Part shown: positions 33,980 to 42,161 of the stretch, one piece after another
How the letters are laid out: each line of letters starts with the position of its first letter
How positions within the stretch are numbered: position 1 is the first letter of the stretch
Assembly (NCBI GenBank): GCA_002335495.1
Contig: DDBW01000014.1
Location: 10,803 to 74,802, forward strand
Length of the DNA: 64,000 bases
DNA from: Candidatus Dojkabacteria bacterium UBA2022
Lineage (GTDB): Bacteria; Patescibacteriota; Dojkabacteria; SC72
Reading direction: 5' to 3'
Position numbers and translations under genes: made by a program
Notes under the pieces: generated by a model
Databases searched by the model: none
What the model was told of the DNA's origin: nothing
What the model saw: the letters and a program-made list of their open reading frames with translations, nothing else

Positions 33980-34657
33980 AACAACAAATTCACCCTTCTG
34001 TTTAATCTTCCCGTCATTAACAAGCTCAAGAAGCTTCTCAGGGTAATCGGTATCAAAGGCCTCATGCATTTTTGTAATATCATTAGCCAAAGTAACTCTC
34101 CTAGAAGGAAGGGTATCAATAATTTCCTGCAATAGTTTGCCAATTCGCTGTGGAGACTCATACATAACAAGTGTACTGTTTAGACTCCCATACTCTTTCA
34201 AGAGATCTTTTCTATGCGCATCAGATTTAGGTAGAAAGCCTAGAAAAATGAACTTATCTGTTGCCACTCCACTTGCACTTAAAGCCGATACAACTGCACT
34301 TGGACCTGGAATAGGGGAGACCTTATATCCCCTTGAAACAAGTTCCCTTACAAGCTTAAATCCTGGATCGGATATAACTGGAGTTCCGGAATCTGAAACA
34401 AGGGCGAGATTTAAACCTAAATCGAGCTTTTCCATAACCTTACCAATCATCCTATCGTGATTCTGATCTCGATAAGATACAAGCTGGGCTGAGATATTAT
34501 AGTGATTGAGCAACTTTGAAGTTTGTCGCGTATCCTCAGCTAAAACGAAGGCGACTTCTTTCAGGATTCGCACAGCCCTAAATGTCATATCCTCAAGATT
34601 TCCAATAGGAGTTGCCACAATATATAAAATGCCTTTCCCCTCAGATTTTGTTTCCAT
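33962..34657 (-). CDS. rsmI: 16S rRNA 2'-O-ribose methyltransferase RsmI
   Basis: RsmI methylates C1402 at the ribose, at the same nucleotide that RsmH methylates on the base; both genes are in this window. Family marks in 231 residues are GILYIVATPIGNLEDMTFRA, AEDTRQTSKLLNHY, ALVSDSGTPVISDPGF and IPGPSAVVSALSASG. The C-terminal small domain found in some homologues is absent, so it is of the shorter type. TATAAT on the minus strand at 34668-34663 is five bases from the ATG, another leaderless-type start. Confidence 0.94.
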   Translation of the reverse strand: METKSEGKGILYIVATPIGNLEDMTFRAVRILKEVAFVLAEDTRQTSKLLNHYNISAQLVSYRDQNHDRMIGKVMEKLDLGLNLALVSDSGTPVISDPGFKLVRELVSRGYKVSPIPGPSAVVSALSASGVATDKFIFLGFLPKSDAHRKDLLKEYGSLNSTLVMYESPQRIGKLLQEIIDTLPSRRVTLANDITKMHEAFDTDYPEKLLELVNDGKIKQKGEFVVLVDKE

Positions 34658-34704
34658 AGTTGATTATACTAAAAATATCCCTATCCTTTAACCAAATTTA
34701 TTTA

Positions 34705-34710
34705 TATAAT
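34705..34710 (+). promoter_or_regulatory. -10 box in front of the anchored methyltransferase
   Basis: TATAAT at 34705-34710, with the ATG eight bases later at 34719. The leader would be at most one or two bases. Confidence 0.45.
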
Positions 34711-34718
34711 GAAGTACT

Positions 34719-35252
34719 ATGCAAAATGGTTTAATACTATCAATCTTTTTCCTTCTAATCCTCGTATTTCTAGGAATTGTACTCACATCTATGACCTCAG
34801 TACTTTTTGTAGCCGTAATATTTACCCCAAAAGAGGTAGTAAAGGAGATTGTAAAAATAATGAATGCAAAAGCCGATGATAAAGTTGTAGATCTTGGATC
34901 AGGGGACGGCCGAGTGCTTATAGAAATGGTGAAAGGAGTAAAAGTTAAAGCCTTTGGTTATGACATATCTCCCATAATGGTGCTGTATTCCAAGTTAAAT
35001 AGATTTCTAGCCCTAGGATTTAAATCTCCAATTACCTTCGATGTTGTAAGTCTATTTGATTTGAAATATAACGAATACGACATTATATACTGCAACCTGA
35101 ATGCAAAAATAATGAGCAGACTTTCCTCCAAATTTACTAAACAATTATCAGGAACAAAAGTATTCTCATACATCTATCCAATAGAAGGAAAGAAACCATA
35201 TAAAAAACACATACTTAGCAATAAACAGGCTCTTTTCGAGTATAGGTATTGA
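34719..35252 (+). CDS. Membrane-anchored class I methyltransferase
   Basis: The 177-residue product has a hydrophobic N-terminus (residues 4-33, possibly one or two segments) followed by a short Rossmann methyltransferase with motif I VVDLGSGDGRVL near residues 57-68 and YCNLNAK in the position of the catalytic motif. The small size and the membrane anchor suggest a lipid, quinone or small membrane substrate, but the target is unknown. It lies between divergent rsmI and rarA. Confidence 0.72.
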   Translation: MQNGLILSIFFLLILVFLGIVLTSMTSVLFVAVIFTPKEVVKEIVKIMNAKADDKVVDLGSGDGRVLIEMVKGVKVKAFGYDISPIMVLYSKLNRFLALGFKSPITFDVVSLFDLKYNEYDIIYCNLNAKIMSRLSSKFTKQLSGTKVFSYIYPIEGKKPYKKHILSNKQALFEYRY

Positions 35253-35283
35253 CGGATATATATACTAGGTATACCATCAACTC

Positions 35284-36477
35284 ATGTCAGAACCTTTAGC
35301 CTCAAAATATAGACCTAAAACTCTCTCTGAATTTGTTGGACAAAGTCATTTAGTAGGAGATGGGGCTCCACTTCGAAAGTTCATCGATCAAAAGACCCTG
35401 CCATCAATGATCTTCTGGGGACCACCTGGCACAGGCAAAACCACACTCGCATACATAATCTCTCAAGATCTTTTCTACGATTTCCATAAACTCAACGCCA
35501 TTTCAAGCGGAAAAGCAACTTTAATGAAGATAATTAAGATTGCAATGAATAACCGAATGTATGGCAAGGGCACAATCGTCTTTATAGATGAGATACACAG
35601 ATGGAATAAAGCGCAGCAGGACACCCTTCTCCCATATATGGAAAAAGGTATAATCACGCTAATCGGAGCAACTACTGAAAACCCATCATTTAGAATCAAC
35701 AGTGCTCTACTCTCAAGGGCAAAAGTTTTTGTTTTTAAACAACATGAGAACAAGGATATTGAGAAGTTTCTGAAAAGCATACAGGAACAAGAGTATCCGA
35801 ATATAAAGTACGAAAAGGGGATATTTGAGAAGATAGCCCAACTTTCCAATGGAGACTTAAGATCAGGCTTGAACATCCTTGAGATAGCCTCAAACCTCGC
35901 CGTCAAATCGAAGCTAACGGTCAAAACACTACTAACTGCTGTTCAGCAGCAGGTATACTACGACAGAGCAGGGGAGGAGCACTATAATCTAATATCAGCC
36001 CTTCATAAATCAATGAGATCTTCTAATCCTGATGCTGCCTGCTACTGGCTGGGAAGAATGCTTGAAGCAGGAGAAGACCCTCTGTATATAGCTAGAAGGA
36101 TGGTTAGATTTGCATCTGAAGACATCGGGGTTGCTGATAATAATGCAGTTATTCTTGCAAATACCATTTACGAGGTATGCAGCAAACTAGGGATGCCTGA
36201 GTGCGGAGTGAATTTATATCACTTAGCAATCTATCTATCTCAAGCCCCAAAGAACAACAATGCCTACACTGTTGAGGCGCAGGTCAAAGAGGATATAAAA
36301 ATACATGGCAATCTTCCAGTTCCACTTCATCTGCGTAACGCCTCAACAGACCTTATGAAAGAGGTTGGATATGGTAAGGGGTATGAGTATGATCACAATC
36401 TCACTTCAAAGAAATCCAATCAACAGTGCATGCCTGACAAATTGAAAAATAAAAAGTACATAAAGAATGTGGTATAA
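35284..36477 (+). CDS. rarA: Replication-associated recombination protein A (RarA/MgsA)
   Basis: An AAA+ ATPase related to clamp loaders that acts at stalled replication forks. In 397 residues it has the characteristic start PLASKYRPKTLSEFVGQ, Walker A GPPGTGKTT, Walker B VFIDEIHRWNKAQQD, sensor 1 IGATTENPSF, and the C-terminal MgsA domain with GEDPLYIARRMVRFASEDIG. The TAA stop lies inside a TATAAT (36473-36478) that probably drives the following T-box leader and tyrS. Confidence 0.95.
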   Translation: MSEPLASKYRPKTLSEFVGQSHLVGDGAPLRKFIDQKTLPSMIFWGPPGTGKTTLAYIISQDLFYDFHKLNAISSGKATLMKIIKIAMNNRMYGKGTIVFIDEIHRWNKAQQDTLLPYMEKGIITLIGATTENPSFRINSALLSRAKVFVFKQHENKDIEKFLKSIQEQEYPNIKYEKGIFEKIAQLSNGDLRSGLNILEIASNLAVKSKLTVKTLLTAVQQQVYYDRAGEEHYNLISALHKSMRSSNPDAACYWLGRMLEAGEDPLYIARRMVRFASEDIGVADNNAVILANTIYEVCSKLGMPECGVNLYHLAIYLSQAPKNNNAYTVEAQVKEDIKIHGNLPVPLHLRNASTDLMKEVGYGKGYEYDHNLTSKKSNQQCMPDKLKNKKYIKNVV

Positions 36478-36478
36478 T
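36473..36478 (+). promoter_or_regulatory. -10 box overlapping the rarA stop codon
   Basis: TATAAT at 36473-36478 spans the rarA TAA. Transcription would begin near 36485, at the 5' end of the T-box leader. Confidence 0.5.
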
Positions 36479-36483
36479 TTCCA

Positions 36484-36712
36484 CAGCTCATTGTAAAACA
36501 GAAAGCGAAGAAGGAGACACAGTAGAAAGTGTATGGTTACATTATTGAGAGTGACTGGCTGGAGCAAAGTCACAGTACATATATTTTCGAATTACACTCT
36601 GGAGCTTACATATTAACAAGCCTGAAGCGATTCAGGGAAGTAAAGTGGTACCGCGTTATTACACGCCTTTACACATCTCTATTTTTTAGAAATGTGTAAG
36701 GGCGTTTTTTAT
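36484..36712 (+). ncRNA. T-box leader of tyrS
   Basis: A T-box RNA senses uncharged tRNA. The conserved T-box sequence is AAAGTGGTACCGCG at 36642-36655, with the TGGT that would pair with an ACCA tail. Just upstream is a stem III-like hairpin, CCTGA/TCAGG at 36621-36636. Downstream is a terminator with a 14-bp stem, 36663-36676 with 36692-36705, and a T tract. TAC triplets at 36576-36578 and 36593-36595 are candidates for the Tyr specifier; I cannot fold the stem I loop well enough to choose. The downstream gene, tyrS, agrees. Confidence 0.9.
36663..36711 (+). terminator. T-box terminator before tyrS
   Basis: ACGCCTTTACACAT (36663-36676) pairs with ATGTGTAAGGGCGT (36692-36705) with one G-T pair, and a run of Ts follows from 36705. 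Confidence 0.9.
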
Positions 36713-36733
36713 TTAACCTAAGAAATAAATACT

Positions 36734-37924
36734 ATGGTAAGTAACGATAAAAAAATAATTGATAGAATTCTAAACAAAGCGGTAGAGGAAATACTACCAT
36801 CAAAAGATGCACTCCAAGCTCTACTGAATTCAGGTAAGCGATTACGAATCTACCAAGGATTTGACCCAACAGCCCCAACTCTTCACATCGGACACAGCGT
36901 AATGATGCGAAAGTTGGAAGATTTTAGAAAACTAGGACATCAGGTAATCTTTTTAATAGGTGACTTTACAGCAAGAATTGGAGACCCAACAGATAAAGGA
37001 GCAGCAAGAAAGAAACTAACTAAAGAAGAGATCTCTGAAAACCTCAAGCTGTATACAGAGCAGGCAAAAGCTTTGATTGACGTAGATAATAAAGAGAACC
37101 CCGTACAGGTAATGTTTAACAGCTCATGGCTAGAGCCCCTAAACTTTGGAGACATTATAGAACTTGCTTCATCCTTTACAGTTCAGCAGATGATCAAGAG
37201 AAGTATGTTCCAAAAGAGACTAGAAGAAGATAAGCCAATATACCTACACGAATTCCTATACCCCCTTATGCAAGGATATGACTCTCTCGCAATGGATGTA
37301 GATGTTGAGTTAGGAGGAAATGATCAGCTGTTTAATATGCTTGCGGGTAGAGATCTGATGATGGCATTAAAGAATAAAGAGAAATTTGTCATAGCAGGCA
37401 AACTCCTAACAACAGCCGATGGAAAGAAAATGGGTAAATCGGAAGGGAACATGATAACCCTAGCTGACAGTGCCCAAAACATCTATGGTAAAGTAATGGC
37501 ATTTCCTGATGAGCACATAGTCCCAGGCTTTGAGCTGTTAACTTCAATGGAGATAGACGATGTAGAAGAGGTAAAGCAAAAGCTGAAACAAGGAGTGAAT
37601 CCAATTGAGCTTAAGAAGGCTCTTGCATTACAGTTAACTTCGGAGCTCAAGGGTAAAGACGAAGCAGAGAAAGCTCAGCAGTATTTTGAAGAGGTATTCC
37701 AAAAGAAGGGAGCAAGCGAAGAGGCTCCAAAACACGAAGGCTTAAATCAAAATATAGTAGAAATACTGTTAAGCACTAAAATAGCATCAAGTAAAAGTGA
37801 AGCCAGAAGACTTCTATTACAAAACGCAGTTAAACTAGAAGGAGAGGTAATTACAGATCCAAATAACATTGTTACAACCCCAGGAATATTAAAAGTAGGC
37901 AAAAAGGTATTTCATATTGTATAA
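36734..37924 (+). CDS. tyrS: Tyrosyl-tRNA synthetase
   Basis: Class I synthetase of 396 residues. The HIGH motif reads LHIGHS near residue 55, the KMSKS loop is KKMGKSEGN, and the tyrosine site shows FDPTAPTLH, GGNDQL and LMQGYDSLAM. The C-terminal S4 RNA-binding domain (SKSEARRLLLQNAVKLEGE) is present. It belongs to the longer TyrRS subgroup with the KMGKS-type loop. It is controlled by the T-box above. Its TAA stop overlaps TATAAT at 37920-37925, the presumed promoter of the rel leader. Confidence 0.96.
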   Translation: MVSNDKKIIDRILNKAVEEILPSKDALQALLNSGKRLRIYQGFDPTAPTLHIGHSVMMRKLEDFRKLGHQVIFLIGDFTARIGDPTDKGAARKKLTKEEISENLKLYTEQAKALIDVDNKENPVQVMFNSSWLEPLNFGDIIELASSFTVQQMIKRSMFQKRLEEDKPIYLHEFLYPLMQGYDSLAMDVDVELGGNDQLFNMLAGRDLMMALKNKEKFVIAGKLLTTADGKKMGKSEGNMITLADSAQNIYGKVMAFPDEHIVPGFELLTSMEIDDVEEVKQKLKQGVNPIELKKALALQLTSELKGKDEAEKAQQYFEEVFQKKGASEEAPKHEGLNQNIVEILLSTKIASSKSEARRLLLQNAVKLEGEVITDPNNIVTTPGILKVGKKVFHIV

Positions 37925-37925
37925 T
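37920..37925 (+). promoter_or_regulatory. -10 box overlapping the tyrS stop codon, promoter of the rel leader
   Basis: TATAAT at 37920-37925 covers the tyrS stop. The leader ORF begins nine bases later. I see no convincing -35. Confidence 0.5.
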
Positions 37926-37934
37926 GACCAAGGT

Positions 37935-37994
37935 ATGAAAAATATAAGTATGCACATTGTAACTTTTAAGAGACTCCCAATTAACCGGGGGTGA
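37935..37994 (+). CDS. 19-residue leader peptide upstream of rel
   Basis: An ATG at 37935 opens 19 codons (MKNISMHIVTFKRLPINRG) ending with TGA at 37992-37994. The stop overlaps the 5' arm of the antiterminator stem. CAAGG just upstream could act as a ribosome site. A ribosome that reaches the stop would cover that arm, so the peptide looks like the sensor of a translation-coupled attenuator. The peptide itself is probably not functional. Confidence 0.5.
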   Translation: MKNISMHIVTFKRLPINRG

Positions 37995-38028
37995 TGTTTG
38001 CATACATTAGTTAAGTAAACATACCCCC
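37987..38028 (+). promoter_or_regulatory. Antiterminator stem of the rel attenuator
   Basis: GGGGGT (37987-37992), bulged G93, then ATGTTTGC pairs with GTAAACAT and ACCCCC up to 38028: about 14 base pairs closing a loop at 38002-38014. It uses bases 38023-38028, which are also the 5' arm of the terminator, so the two cannot form together. Confidence 0.7.
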
Positions 38029-38046
38029 TAGCAATAGGGGGTTTTT
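38023..38046 (+). terminator. Terminator of the rel attenuator
   Basis: ACCCCCTA (38023-38030) pairs with TAGGGGGT (38035-38042) across a GCAA loop, followed by TTTTT. The stem ends only seven bases before the rel ATG at 38054, so it can have no role other than control of rel. Confidence 0.85.
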
Positions 38047-38053
38047 GATTATT

Positions 38054-39556
38054 ATGGAAAGAATAACTGATATCGAAAAGTTAAGAGAAAGTATTCTAGC
38101 AAATACTCCTGATGCGTTTGCGAATCAAGTATCTGAGGCTATTAACTTTGCTCAGCTGTATCACCAGGGAGAAACAAGATACTCCGGTGAAAATTTTGCT
38201 GTACACGCTCTAAACACGGGACTAATTGCAAGTGAAATAAGACTGGATACGGCATCTGTAATCGCAGCCATACTCCATCAGGTTGCATCACGAAGACATA
38301 AATCTGAAATTCAAATCTCGACAATAAAAGGAGAAATTCAGAGTATGTTCGGAGACGACGTTCTTGATCTAATTAACCAGGTTGAACATATAAATGATGC
38401 AACCAAAATAAACAAAGAGAGTAACCCAAAAGTACTAAGAAAATACCTATTAAGTAGTTCAGACGATATAAGACCCTTACTAATAAAAATATGTGATATC
38501 CAGGAAGAGATCCTAACCGTTGAATCGATACCATTAGAAAAAGTTAAACCTTTTTGTAAAAAGGTGTTAGAAATCTACTCACCATTGTGTGAATATTTAA
38601 ACCTAAACGAGATAAAAAAAGATCTTGATGAAAGAGCTTTTAAAATTCTCAACCCTGACGGCTATGATCTAGTTACAAAACTACTAGAAGAAAACAGCAT
38701 AAACGATGCTTTAAAAAAATCCTACCTTAAATACCTTAAACTTTTAGCCAATGTATTAGGATATAAAGTAGAAATAAAAGGAAGAATAAAAAGTAAGTAC
38801 AGCACCTATCAAAAACTTTCAAAATACCTAAAAGAAGGAAAGGGGAGTAAACTAGCAGAGATTAGAGATATTCTTGCGTTTTCAGTTATTACAAACAATA
38901 TAAACGAGTGCTACTCTTTCTGTGAAGCCCTCAAGACTTTTACAGTAGAAATTCCGGAACTATTTGACGACTATATCACGCATCCGAAACCAAATGGGTA
39001 TAAAGCGATGCAGATGACCGCCCAGATATCTGAAATTTCTAAAATGTTCGTTGAAATTCAGATCCTAACTGATGAAATGTACTACTTCAACACATACGGT
39101 CCTGCATCACACATAGCATACAAAGCTAGCAAAGCCCGTTTTGCTAAAAGCAGCAAAGATCTAGATTGGATTGAAAAAATTCACAAATCAATATCTGAGC
39201 ATGTAAATCTTCGAGAGAAAAGGTTCTCAATCCCAATAACAGGTGAGATATTCAAAAATCAAATCTTTGTTTTCACTCCAAAAGGATTACTCATAGAACT
39301 AGAGAAGGGCGATACCGTAATAGACTTTGCATATAGGGTCCACACTGAGCTAGGCCACAAAACAGTATCAGCAAGAGTAAATGGAAAACCCGCCCCACTA
39401 AATCATAATCCTGATACAGGGGATGTAATTGAGTTGATTATAGATAAGAAAAAAGTAACCCCAAACCCTGACTGGTTAAAATTTGCAAATTCTACATCGA
39501 CAAAGCATAAAATTTCCGCTCAATTAAAAAGATCTTTAGAAGTTGCACGTAAGTAA
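38054..39556 (+). CDS. RelA/SpoT family protein with degenerate hydrolase domain
   Basis: I use the ATG at 38054; a TTG nine bases earlier lies in the terminator. Three domains are readable in 500 residues: an N-terminal HD-like region with VHALNTG, where the usual HDVVED reads ILHQVASR (H75-Q76, Asp lost), a synthetase region with DDYITHPKPNGYKAMQM and FVEIQILTDEM, and a C-terminal TGS domain (FTPKGLLIELEKGDTVIDFA). ACT is absent. The loss of the HD aspartate predicts no ppGpp hydrolysis. The synthetase keeps the DYI-PK-NGY core and the catalytic-type Glu, but YxSxH reads YKAMQ, so activity is uncertain. The upstream attenuator suggests it responds to amino acid supply. Confidence 0.85.
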   Translation: MERITDIEKLRESILANTPDAFANQVSEAINFAQLYHQGETRYSGENFAVHALNTGLIASEIRLDTASVIAAILHQVASRRHKSEIQISTIKGEIQSMFGDDVLDLINQVEHINDATKINKESNPKVLRKYLLSSSDDIRPLLIKICDIQEEILTVESIPLEKVKPFCKKVLEIYSPLCEYLNLNEIKKDLDERAFKILNPDGYDLVTKLLEENSINDALKKSYLKYLKLLANVLGYKVEIKGRIKSKYSTYQKLSKYLKEGKGSKLAEIRDILAFSVITNNINECYSFCEALKTFTVEIPELFDDYITHPKPNGYKAMQMTAQISEISKMFVEIQILTDEMYYFNTYGPASHIAYKASKARFAKSSKDLDWIEKIHKSISEHVNLREKRFSIPITGEIFKNQIFVFTPKGLLIELEKGDTVIDFAYRVHTELGHKTVSARVNGKPAPLNHNPDTGDVIELIIDKKKVTPNPDWLKFANSTSTKHKISAQLKRSLEVARK

Positions 39557-39565
39557 AGGGTAGAG

Positions 39566-39571
39566 TAAAAT
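39566..39571 (+). promoter_or_regulatory. -10 box seven bases before the small membrane ORF
   Basis: TAAAAT at 39566-39571 with the ATG at 39579. Consistent with a leaderless transcript for the small ORF and recG. Confidence 0.4.
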
Positions 39572-39578
39572 CTTAGAT

Positions 39579-39689
39579 ATGAGTGAAAAAACACAAAAAG
39601 CCCTTCACAAAGCAATGAGTATATTTGTCGCTGTAATCCTGATTGGAAGTATTATACTCCCATTGATTATAACCCTAATGGGTCTATAA
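39579..39689 (+). CDS. 36-residue single-span membrane protein
   Basis: A short ORF lies between rel and recG: MSEKTQKALHKAMS, then a membrane segment (residues about 15-36, rich in Ile, Leu and Val). The recG ATG follows one base after the TAA, so the two appear coupled. A TAAAAT lies seven bases before the ATG. No family is recognisable; it may be a small regulatory membrane peptide or merely a leader for recG. Confidence 0.5.
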   Translation: MSEKTQKALHKAMSIFVAVILIGSIILPLIITLMGL

Positions 39690-39690
39690 G

Positions 39691-41706
39691 ATGCCACTGA
39701 GATTAGATGATCCAATAACCCAAGTGCCACTAGTTGGCACCGCTAAAAGTATCCTCCTTGAAAACCTCGGAATTAATACTGTAAAAGATCTTCTATTTCA
39801 CATCCCATCAAGATACAAGGACACCTCCAGTATAATAACAATTGACCAATTAAAAATCGAAAGAGAGGGCACAATTGTAGGAACCCTCGAGTCAATCAAA
39901 AATATTTACACCCGATCTAGAAAAGTTCTAACAAGAGCCACTATATCGGACGGTACTGGTAGAATAGAAGCCGTATGGTTTAATCAAAGGTATCTTGCTA
40001 AATCCCTAAACCCAAACGAACAGTACCTCTTCGAAGGCAAACTCAATCCCAAACAAACACGCCCACAACTAGTCAGCCCAACCTACGAAAAATACTATCA
40101 AGGAGTAGTAAATCAAAAGCACGTAGGAAGAATAACCCCCTTCTATCCAGAAACAGCAAACATATCTTCCAAATGGCTAAGGGCTAGATTAGATGATGTA
40201 TTCAAGAACTTAGAAGATACTATCCTTGACCCCATCCCGCAGGATATCCTCAAAGAAAAACAGCTGCCAACTATAAATGAAGCAATTAACCTCGTCCACA
40301 ATCCACAAGAAGTTGAGGATGTTAACATAGGCAGAGGCCGGCTTGAGTTTGACGAACTCCTGCGCGTAGCCTTACAAATAGAAAGCGAAGTCCACCAACA
40401 AACCGGAAAACAAGCAAATATAATCCCTGTGGATTTTGACACTGTTTATGAATTTATATCTCAGCTACCGTACAGTTTAACTGATGACCAAGTAATGGCA
40501 ATAAGAGATATTATAAAGGATATAAACAGTACAAACCCAATGCGCAGACTCCTCAACGGAGATGTAGGAAGCGGTAAAACGGTAGTGGCGGCAGCAGTAA
40601 TGTACGGAGTATTTAAAAGCGGACTAACATCATTATTAATGGCACCAACCTCAATTCTAGCCCGCCAGCATTTTAAAACCATAAGTAATATGCTTGAGCC
40701 TTTGGGAGTAAAGGTTCAACTACGAACAAGTTCTGAACAGATTGAAAACAGCAAAGATCCTCAGGTTATAATTGGAACCCATGCTCTATTATTTGAAAAA
40801 GAACTTCCAGATAATATCGCGCTCGTAGTAGTAGATGAGCAGCACAGATTCGGAGTGAATCAAAGGAAAGAGCTTTTAGAAAAGGACACCAACTCATTAA
40901 TCCCACACTATCTTAGTATGACAGCAACTCCAATTCCTCGAACCCTAACCAATATTCTATTTGGAGATATGTCTGTATCATTCATCAACCAACTTCCCCT
41001 CAATAGGCTACCGATCAAAACACACTATGTTCCAAAAGCCAAACGAGACTCCTGCTACACCTGGGTAAAAGAGCGGATTATTGAGACCAACTACAAGGAA
41101 CAAGCTTTCATTATATTTCCCCTCGTAGACGAATCTGAAAAGTTAGAAGCAAAGTCTGCAAAGAAAGAGTTTGAAACCCTCACATCAACTGTGTTCAAAG
41201 AAATCAAGGCAGCACTACTACACGGACAGATGAAGGAGAAAGAGAAGGACGAAATTCTAAAAGATTTTAAAGAAGGTAAATACTCTATATTAATTGCCAC
41301 CCCAGTAGTAGAAGTGGGAATAGATATTCCAAACGCAACAATGATGATAATTGAAAACGCTGAAAGGTTTGGATTAGCCCAATTACACCAATTTAGAGGA
41401 AGAGTTGGAAGAAACTCCCTGCAGTCATACTGCTACCTTTTGGCTGGTGACAGCGTTGATGAAGAGAATGGAGTGGAAAGACTTATGTACTTCAGCCAAC
41501 ATAATTCGGGATTTGATGTTGCCGAATACGACCTTCAAACCAGAGGGCCAGGAGAAGTATTCGGAGTTAAACAATCCGGTATTCCAAAATTTAAGGTTGC
41601 CACTATAACAAACATAAAACTCCTGTTACAATGCAGAGAAGTAGCAAAAGAGCTAATTAAACAAGGATACAATGTAGATAAAATACTCGACAACCTATTT
41701 AGATGA
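39691..41706 (+). CDS. recG: ATP-dependent DNA helicase RecG
   Basis: RecG reverses stalled replication forks and processes Holliday junctions. In 671 residues there is an N-terminal wedge domain with an OB fold (GTIVGTLESIKNIYTR), the helicase motifs NGDVGSGKTVVA, APTSILARQH, VVDEQHRFG, SMTATPIPRTL, and the C-terminal VEVGIDIPNATMM with QLHQFRGRVGR. It is somewhat shorter than the Escherichia coli protein. It overlaps trmH by four bases. Confidence 0.96.
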   Translation: MPLRLDDPITQVPLVGTAKSILLENLGINTVKDLLFHIPSRYKDTSSIITIDQLKIEREGTIVGTLESIKNIYTRSRKVLTRATISDGTGRIEAVWFNQRYLAKSLNPNEQYLFEGKLNPKQTRPQLVSPTYEKYYQGVVNQKHVGRITPFYPETANISSKWLRARLDDVFKNLEDTILDPIPQDILKEKQLPTINEAINLVHNPQEVEDVNIGRGRLEFDELLRVALQIESEVHQQTGKQANIIPVDFDTVYEFISQLPYSLTDDQVMAIRDIIKDINSTNPMRRLLNGDVGSGKTVVAAAVMYGVFKSGLTSLLMAPTSILARQHFKTISNMLEPLGVKVQLRTSSEQIENSKDPQVIIGTHALLFEKELPDNIALVVVDEQHRFGVNQRKELLEKDTNSLIPHYLSMTATPIPRTLTNILFGDMSVSFINQLPLNRLPIKTHYVPKAKRDSCYTWVKERIIETNYKEQAFIIFPLVDESEKLEAKSAKKEFETLTSTVFKEIKAALLHGQMKEKEKDEILKDFKEGKYSILIATPVVEVGIDIPNATMMIIENAERFGLAQLHQFRGRVGRNSLQSYCYLLAGDSVDEENGVERLMYFSQHNSGFDVAEYDLQTRGPGEVFGVKQSGIPKFKVATITNIKLLLQCREVAKELIKQGYNVDKILDNLFR

Positions 41707-42161
41707 AAATATATGTAATTCTAGACAATATACGCTCAGCATATAATGTGGGAAGTATATTTAGGACTTCAGATGGAGCAGGGGATTGCGAGATATTAAT
41801 ATGCGGCATATCCCCAACTCCTGAACATAACAAGGTAGCAAAAACCTCTTTAGGTTCTACTGATTCCGTCCCTTGGAAATACTTTAAAACAACGGAGGAA
41901 GCTATTGAACACGTTAAGAGCATGAATATACCTATATACAGCATAGAAATCACTCCAGAGGCACAGGAATATACTCAAGTTAAATATCCCCAAGATATTG
42001 CAATTGTACTAGGGCACGAAACAGAAGGAGTAGGTAGAAGAATCCTAGAAATAAGTGATAAGCATATCTATGTACCAATGCGGGGAAAAAAGGAATCCTT
42101 GAATGTTGCAACCGTTGCAGGTATTGTTATATATGAAATAATTAAATGTAAAAACGTATGA
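41703..42161 (+). CDS. TrmH-family (SPOUT) RNA 2'-O-methyltransferase
   Basis: A 152-residue SPOUT methyltransferase. Motif 1 is DNIRSAYNVGSIFRTSDGAG, motif 2 is IVLGHETEGV, and motif 3 is VPMRGKKESLNVATVAGIV, the knot region that binds AdoMet. The absence of an extra RNA-binding domain points to the minimal TrmL or YibK/TrmH type that acts on tRNA. The exact position modified is not predictable. It overlaps recG by four bases and the FemAB-like gene by four bases. Confidence 0.88.
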   Translation: MKIYVILDNIRSAYNVGSIFRTSDGAGDCEILICGISPTPEHNKVAKTSLGSTDSVPWKYFKTTEEAIEHVKSMNIPIYSIEITPEAQEYTQVKYPQDIAIVLGHETEGVGRRILEISDKHIYVPMRGKKESLNVATVAGIVIYEIIKCKNV

